This document shows, one piece after another, positions 6,464 through 10,485 of a DNA stretch of 10,485 nucleotides. A model generated the notes under the pieces. The model was given only the letters and a program-made list of their open reading frames with translations. It was not told where the DNA came from and did no database searches. Both the position numbers and the translations under genes were made by a program. Positions within the stretch are counted from its first letter, which is position 1, and each line of letters starts with the position of its first letter. Source of the DNA: Fidelibacterota bacterium UBA6817 (lineage in GTDB: Bacteria; Fidelibacterota; Fidelibacteria; Fidelibacterales; Fidelibacteraceae); NCBI GenBank assembly GCA_002452555.1, contig DKER01000214.1, positions 759 through 11,243 of the forward strand, given 5' to 3'.

Positions 6464-7501
6464 ATGTCAGAATTAAAAAATCGATTCCTTATCATCCGGT
6501 TTTCTTCCATGGGAGATATTGCTCTCACGAATCCTGTTCTGGATATCCTGTACGATAAATATGGAAGAGGATGTGTCGATTATGTTACAAAATCACATTT
6601 TTCACCCCTGATAGAAAATCATCCGGCTGTAAATCGACTTCTTTGTCCCGGAAAATCCCTGTCGTTGAAAAACCTTCGGCAAAGTATACGCAAGGAGACA
6701 TATTCCGTCATTCTTGACCTCCATAAGAATCTGAGAAGTTTATATTTAACTGCAGGGCTAAAAAATGTAAAACGTTATAAAAAAGAGATCATGAAGAGAG
6801 AACTTCTTTCCCGGTTAAAGATCTATCAGCCTCCATTTCTTCATGTGAGCCAGAAGTATATAAATACACTTTTTAAGTCGCCGAATATTCCTCAATCTTT
6901 TTTGTACTTACCGGATGAATCGGCAGTCAGAGAAGAAAATCGAGAATTTTATAATACTTTGAAGAGGAGTAAACGGGCTCTGATTCTTGCTCCCGGAGCC
7001 AGTAAACCGACAAAAATGCTGCCTATGGAGACATGGGAGCATGTTTTGGCAAGTGTAGGCGATTTATTTGATTACATTGTCGTTATTGGGAATGGACATG
7101 CCGAGTCCCGCTGGGCTGACGATGTATCCAAAAGAAACGATTTGGGGAATATGATCAATCTTACCAGCCGTCTCGAATTAGCTGAACTTATGTTATTTAT
7201 CTCATTGGGGGAATATTTTGCCGGAAATGACTCGGGTCCGGCTCATATTGCAGCCATGCTTCATAAACCGACACTTGTCATATTTGGACAAACCAGCCCG
7301 GATTACGGTTTTAAACCTTTGAATAATTCAACGCCTGTCGAGCCTCCTGTCCATCTGATATGCAGGCCTTGTGGACATCTTGGATATAAATCGTGTCCCC
7401 TTGGTCATCATGATTGTATGCGGAGCATTGACAGCGAAACGATAACAAATGAAATCAAACATGGTATTCAACGAATTTCTAATATTGAAAAAACAACATA
7501 A
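6464..7501 (+). CDS. Glycosyltransferase family 9 (heptosyltransferase-like)
   Basis: This is an ADP-heptose:LPS heptosyltransferase-like enzyme (WaaC/WaaF/WaaQ family) of 345 aa with a GT-B fold, acting on the cytoplasmic face of the inner membrane in LPS core assembly. The N-terminal acceptor domain begins FLIIRFSSMGDIALTNPVL; the Gly-Asp at 17-18 matches the family's catalytic region. The donor domain has LAPGAS (175-180) and the hallmark AGNDSGPAHIAA (253-264). Near the end are four cysteines, C300, C303, C311 and C318, in a CxxC...CPLGHHxCM arrangement seen in a subset of GT9 proteins and perhaps structural or metal-binding. No ribosome binding site is visible before the ATG. The next gene is waaA after 71 nt, consistent with an LPS inner-core operon. 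The exact acceptor (heptose I, II or another sugar) cannot be told from the sequence. Confidence 0.9.
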   Translation: MSELKNRFLIIRFSSMGDIALTNPVLDILYDKYGRGCVDYVTKSHFSPLIENHPAVNRLLCPGKSLSLKNLRQSIRKETYSVILDLHKNLRSLYLTAGLKNVKRYKKEIMKRELLSRLKIYQPPFLHVSQKYINTLFKSPNIPQSFLYLPDESAVREENREFYNTLKRSKRALILAPGASKPTKMLPMETWEHVLASVGDLFDYIVVIGNGHAESRWADDVSKRNDLGNMINLTSRLELAELMLFISLGEYFAGNDSGPAHIAAMLHKPTLVIFGQTSPDYGFKPLNNSTPVEPPVHLICRPCGHLGYKSCPLGHHDCMRSIDSETITNEIKHGIQRISNIEKTT

Positions 7502-7572
7502 AATCTGGTGTATTAATCACGCTTGTTTTTTATATTTTCTTATGAACTGAAACACGGGAATATTCTCAAATC

Positions 7573-8835
7573 ATGCAAATTATATATAACTTGCTTTTGC
7601 TAATTGCCGCGCCTGTTATTTATATAGCCGGTCTTTTCTCACCTAAAATCTGGCAGGGAATCGTCGGCAGAAAAAATGTTTTGAAAAACATTGAGAAATG
7701 GCGTGAGACTATTACAGATAAACATGCTGTTATTTTAATCAACTGTGCATCGCTGGGAGAATATGAACAGGCCAAGCCGGTGATCGAAGGAATTCGCAAA
7801 AAGAGTGCAAAAGCACGAATTGCCCTTTCGTTTATTTCACCCAGCGGATATATGAATTTTAAAGAAAAATCTCTTGTGGATATCGTTTTTTATCTGCCCT
7901 ATGACCTTCCCTGGACTATCCGAAAATTTCTGAACATTCTTAGACCCAATGCAATAATCAATACCAGTTATGACATGTGGGGTAATCTGATGGTCATGGC
8001 CAATAAACGGAATATTCCCCAGTATTTGATTTCTGCACGGGTGCGTTCCACCAGCAGTAAAATCAAAATCCTGACCATTCGTTTTTACAAGAAGCTGTAT
8101 AAAATCTACAAGCGTATTTTTGCTGTTTCCATGGAGGATTACAACAATCTTCGCCTTCTGTTATCCAATATGGAAAATGTTATAATAACCGGAGATACGC
8201 GATACGACAGAGTTGAAGAACGATATAAAACCTTAAACAACAAGCATTTATTGCCTGTTTCATGGAAACATAAACCTGTCTTTATTCTGGGTTCCATTCA
8301 CCGGGAAGATTTGCAGGTTGTATTTCCTGCAATGCAAAAGCTTGAGAACCGGTTTCCGGACCTTCATGTTGTGATTGTCCCGCATGAACCCATGAACGGG
8401 AATTATGAGGAAACCTGTAATTATTTCCCCGACACAGTTTTATACAGCCAGTTAATGCCAAAAACAAATCCCAAAAATATATTCGTCGATACAATTGGTG
8501 ACTTGGCATCTCTGTATTTTTCTTCAACTTTAGCATATGTTGGGGGAGGCTTCGGAAGAAACGGCCTCCATAATGTTATGGAACCTGCCGTCGCGGGTTT
8601 GCCTGTTTTTATCGGACCCAAATGTCAGAATTCATTGGAAGCTCAGGCTCTTATCCGTGAGGGCGGTGCTTTTATAGTCAGAAATTCCGAAGAACTATAC
8701 GGAATTGCTTCTGCCATAATTGATGATAAAGACCAGTATAATAAAATTGCTCAAACAGCCCGGAATTACATCACCCGTTCTCTGGGTGCTTCCGATAAAA
8801 TTATCACGATCCTGAAAAATGATCAGATTATCTGA
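7573..8835 (+). CDS. waaA: 3-deoxy-D-manno-octulosonic acid (Kdo) transferase
   Basis: This GT30 enzyme transfers Kdo from CMP-Kdo to the lipid A precursor. Its 420 aa is standard for the family. An N-terminal hydrophobic segment (about 4-22) anchors it to the inner membrane. The N-terminal domain has NCASLGEYEQAKPVI (57-71), in which Glu63 matches the catalytic base of the conserved SxGE motif. YLPYDLPWTIRKFLNILRP (108-126) follows the family pattern. The C-terminal domain has LGSIHRED (239-246), VPHEP (269-273) and GGGFGRNGLHNVMEPAVAG (324-342) ahead of FIGP. The usual E-x-W element after the first domain reads SYDMWGN (132-138), so an Asp stands where many homologues have Glu. The gene is probably co-transcribed with the GT9 gene, and its last 17 nt overlap the first ABC ATPase. 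The number of Kdo residues added is not predictable. Confidence 0.93.
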   Translation: MQIIYNLLLLIAAPVIYIAGLFSPKIWQGIVGRKNVLKNIEKWRETITDKHAVILINCASLGEYEQAKPVIEGIRKKSAKARIALSFISPSGYMNFKEKSLVDIVFYLPYDLPWTIRKFLNILRPNAIINTSYDMWGNLMVMANKRNIPQYLISARVRSTSSKIKILTIRFYKKLYKIYKRIFAVSMEDYNNLRLLLSNMENVIITGDTRYDRVEERYKTLNNKHLLPVSWKHKPVFILGSIHREDLQVVFPAMQKLENRFPDLHVVIVPHEPMNGNYEETCNYFPDTVLYSQLMPKTNPKNIFVDTIGDLASLYFSSTLAYVGGGFGRNGLHNVMEPAVAGLPVFIGPKCQNSLEAQALIREGGAFIVRNSEELYGIASAIIDDKDQYNKIAQTARNYITRSLGASDKIITILKNDQII

Positions 8836-9502
8836 TATCCGGATCAACCTGTCCCGTCAACAAACGATCCGAATCACTAACTTTACTCTGCAAAAGAATA
8901 CTCTGTACCTGCTGACCGGCCATTCCGGTTCCGGTAAAACAACGTTTTTAAAGTTTCTCGGCGGGTATTTACCGTCTAATAAAATTCAGGGATCTTTTTC
9001 ATTACCCAAATCAGCGTTGCTTCTTCAGAATCCAAATCATCAAATGATAACATCCACTGTAAAAAGCGAACTCCAATTTCCTTTGATTCAGCAGGGAATT
9101 TCATTACAAAGGATCAATAATAAGGTAAATGCTATAGCTGAGTTTTTTCATATTATGCCGCTTTTGGATGAAAAGCTTTGTAACCTGTCGTTTGGTGAAC
9201 TTCAAACCGTCATGTTGGCAACGACCTTACTGATACCTGCTGATTTGTATCTGCTGGATGAACCGACCAGCCATCTGGATCCTATGATGTCGGATAGAAT
9301 GTTTCAGTGGATTCGCATGGAGGGAAAAAACAAAATTTGTTCATGGGTTATTGCATCTCAATACCCTGATGAATATTGTTATGCAGACCGGGTTTTAATC
9401 TTTGAAAATCTGTCTTTGATACAGGATGTTCCTGCCGGTGATTATCCCGGATTGAAAGAATCTGAATCACGGTTTAACAGCCATGAAACGCTTCAATATT
9501 AG
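8819..9502 (+). CDS. ABC transporter ATPase, ECF/CbiO-like, switch His replaced
   Basis: This is a soluble ATP-binding subunit of 227 aa. Walker A is GHSGSGKT (34-41). The Q-loop region LLLQNPNHQMITSTVKSELQF (68-87) resembles the QNPDxQ...V..E..F pattern typical of ECF/CbiO ATPases. The signature is LSFGE (123-127) rather than LSGGQ, and the usual following QRVAIA is absent. Walker B is LYLLDEPT (143-150), with Asp147 and Glu148, and the D-loop is SHLD. The switch histidine is replaced by Gln181 (VIASQYPDE), so this site may hydrolyse ATP poorly. It overlaps waaA by 17 nt and is followed after 14 nt by a second ATPase, which suggests a heterodimer. No membrane or substrate-binding subunit is present in the window. 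Substrate is unknown. A role tied to the LPS genes is possible but unsupported. Confidence 0.82.
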   Translation: MIRLSDIRINLSRQQTIRITNFTLQKNTLYLLTGHSGSGKTTFLKFLGGYLPSNKIQGSFSLPKSALLLQNPNHQMITSTVKSELQFPLIQQGISLQRINNKVNAIAEFFHIMPLLDEKLCNLSFGELQTVMLATTLLIPADLYLLDEPTSHLDPMMSDRMFQWIRMEGKNKICSWVIASQYPDEYCYADRVLIFENLSLIQDVPAGDYPGLKESESRFNSHETLQY

Positions 9503-9516
9503 TATGGAATCGAAAC

Positions 9517-10254
9517 ATGATTGTATACCCTTTCAATTTTAAAATAAATGATGTCAAAACTCTGATTAATGAAAATCAAATTGATTTAAGTCCGTACAGA
9601 ATTACAGGACTCTGTGGACCCATTGGTAGCGGGAAGTCTACGTTTATCAGACTCCTTGTGGATTATACGTACAGGGACCTGAAGATTTTCAGTTCATACG
9701 GATTCAGTGCATATTTGTCGCAGGATTTAACGCGTTTATTCACCGGCAATACCGTTAATAGTCTCATCGCATTATATCAGGATGACCGCTTTGAAGTGGG
9801 ACGTTATTTTCAAATTGATAATTTCGAACGCTATATGCAATTATTGGATTTCCCCGGAAAGGACAGATATAATGAATATCTGACGGATTTTTCTGAAGGG
9901 GAAAGGCAGAGGTTAGCCATTGCTCTTACGGCTGCTTCATCTGCAGGGACAGTAGTCTTCGATGAACCGACAACGGCATTGAATAATAAATACCGGCAGC
10001 GGTTTTATACCATTGTCAAAGAAATATCGCACAATTCCAGAATTTTTATAATATCCCATCGCATCAATGACATTTTAGCTCTATGCGATTCCATAATCTG
10101 GTTTAAAGGTCTGCATATTGTCAAAGCCGGACCTATAGAATCCATGATTAAATTTCCTGAACTGGTCAACCATTATTTTAATGTTAAAAGGATGAAAAAG
10201 AGAGCTGAGCTTGAGCTCGCTGCGCTCGCTGTTCAAGAGTTCAAGGGTTCATGA
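9517..10254 (+). CDS. ABC transporter ATPase, second of a pair, with repeat-encoded C-terminus
   Basis: This ATP-binding subunit has 245 aa. Walker A is GPIGSGKS (34-41), Q-loop AYLSQD (65-70), signature FSEGERQRLAIA (125-136), Walker B TVVFDE (145-150) and switch His181 (ISHRINDI). The D-loop reads TALN, with Asn156 where Asp is usual. The catalytic residues of this protein are therefore more complete than those of its neighbour, apart from the D-loop change. Residues 230-238 (AELELAALA) come from a GC-richer stretch, and residues 239-245 plus the stop are encoded by the octamer array at 10231-10310. The natural C-terminus may thus have been altered. No clear ribosome binding site is seen. 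It likely pairs with the upstream ATPase as an EcfA1/EcfA2-type or similar heterodimer. The transport partner lies outside the window or elsewhere. Confidence 0.82.
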   Translation: MIVYPFNFKINDVKTLINENQIDLSPYRITGLCGPIGSGKSTFIRLLVDYTYRDLKIFSSYGFSAYLSQDLTRLFTGNTVNSLIALYQDDRFEVGRYFQIDNFERYMQLLDFPGKDRYNEYLTDFSEGERQRLAIALTAASSAGTVVFDEPTTALNNKYRQRFYTIVKEISHNSRIFIISHRINDILALCDSIIWFKGLHIVKAGPIESMIKFPELVNHYFNVKRMKKRAELELAALAVQEFKGS

Positions 10255-10310
10255 GTTCATGGGTTCAAGGGTTCATGGGTTCATGAGCTCAAGAGTTCAT
10301 GGGTTCAAGA
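10231..10310 (+). repeat. Octamer tandem array (GTTCAWGR, ten units)
   Basis: Ten contiguous 8-nt units are visible: GTTCAAGA, GTTCAAGG, GTTCATGA, GTTCATGG, GTTCAAGG, GTTCATGG, GTTCATGA, GCTCAAGA, GTTCATGG and GTTCAAGA. The only departure from GTTCAWGR is the C at the second position of unit eight. The first three units are translated as the end of the upstream ATPase, whose TGA stop is part of unit three. It is preceded by a palindrome-rich GAGCTCGCTGCGCTCGCT. There are no spacers, so it is not a CRISPR array. Confidence 0.9.
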
Positions 10311-10327
10311 ACCACTTTGAAGGCTAA

Positions 10328-10351
10328 TTGCCTGACAACTGACGACTGACC
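10328..10351. repeat. Short heptamer cluster, second copy
   Basis: TTGCCTG, ACAACTG and ACGACTG followed by ACC repeat the arrangement at 18-40 with a few base changes. Here it stands only 10 nt before the dispersed repeat copy B. The equivalent cluster at 18-40 is separated from copy A by about 390 bp. Confidence 0.6.
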
Positions 10352-10361
10352 GAACCATAAG

Positions 10362-10485
10362 CGTGAATTAAAAGCATAATTGGTTATTCACTCGAACCAG
10401 AAAAAACCCTTAACGACCATGAAACCATCTAAATGCAACAAACGCAGTCAACCGGAACACAATCATATCAACTGAAACAAAATCA
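10362..10485 (+). repeat. Dispersed intergenic repeat, copy B (cut by the window end)
   Basis: This direct-orientation copy of 428-559 runs to the last base of the window. It shares the starting CGTGAATTAAAAGC, the block around CGACCATGAAACCA and the 30-nt identity at 10447-10476. By comparison with copy A, nearly the whole element is present. What follows it is not visible. Confidence 0.85.

Noticed and set aside
7502..7572. Terminator between the GT9 gene and waaA
   Set aside because: A GTG...CAC stem of only 3 bp precedes a T-rich stretch. This is too weak, and the two genes fit one LPS operon.
10231..10310. CRISPR array
   Set aside because: The units are 8 nt and contiguous, with no unique spacers and no cas genes. 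The same applies to the 7-nt arrays near the left end.
428..10485. Composite transposon bounded by direct repeats
   Set aside because: The ~9.8 kb between the copies contains only housekeeping and LPS genes with no transposase or integrase, and no target duplication is visible. A dispersed intergenic repeat is the simpler explanation.
10411..10485. Shared coding frame on the minus strand of both dispersed repeat copies
   Set aside because: Both copies read open for about 24 codons in one frame, but there is no start. The differences include changed residues as well as silent ones, and the frame closes in copy B. Not enough to call a gene.
1..10485. tRNA or rRNA genes
   Set aside because: I looked for TPsiC-arm-like GTTCRANNC patterns. 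The only GTTCAAG matches in the repeats belong to the octamer array and have no cloverleaf around them. No rRNA signature was seen.

Overview
The window looks like a chromosomal segment of a Gram-negative, LPS-bearing bacterium with fairly AT-rich DNA. Two adjacent genes, a GT9 heptosyltransferase and a Kdo transferase, imply a lipopolysaccharide core. The rimO-ftsY adjacency, the Cys-rich tail of the GT9 enzyme and the intergenic repeat arrays suggest the FCB side of the tree (Bacteroidota, Ignavibacteria, Calditrichota or Marinimicrobia-like). That placement is an inference from gene content; no rRNA or other phylogenetic marker was analysed.

Layout. Positions 1-673 hold no convincing gene. 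They contain heptamer tandem arrays in inverted orientation (45-97 and 566-620), AT-rich hairpins and a roughly 130-bp dispersed repeat (428-559). A thioredoxin gene (674-1039, +) follows and ends at a strong intrinsic terminator. Convergent to it is a five-gene minus-strand block, probably transcribed lysA > trxB > pgsA > ftsY > rimO (6356 down to 1093). It covers lysine and diaminopimelate metabolism, thiol redox, phosphatidylglycerol synthesis, membrane protein targeting and ribosomal protein S12 modification. The trxB and pgsA genes overlap by 8 nt, and pgsA and ftsY are 2 nt apart.

A short divergent intergenic region (6357-6463) starts a plus-strand block: GT9 heptosyltransferase, Kdo transferase (waaA), then two ABC-type ATPases. 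The first ATPase overlaps waaA by 17 nt and the second follows after 14 nt. The ATPases look like the A components of an ECF/CbiO-type transporter, but no transmembrane partner is present in the window and their active-site motifs are unequal.

The last 250 bp are repeats again: an octamer array (ten GTTCAWGR-type units) that supplies the last codons and stop of the second ATPase, a short heptamer cluster like the one at 18-40, and a second copy of the dispersed repeat (10362-10485) in the same orientation as the first. The main non-routine signal in the window is this modular repeat family bracketing about 9.8 kb of housekeeping and envelope genes. No phage, CRISPR, transposase, defence or biosynthetic system was seen.
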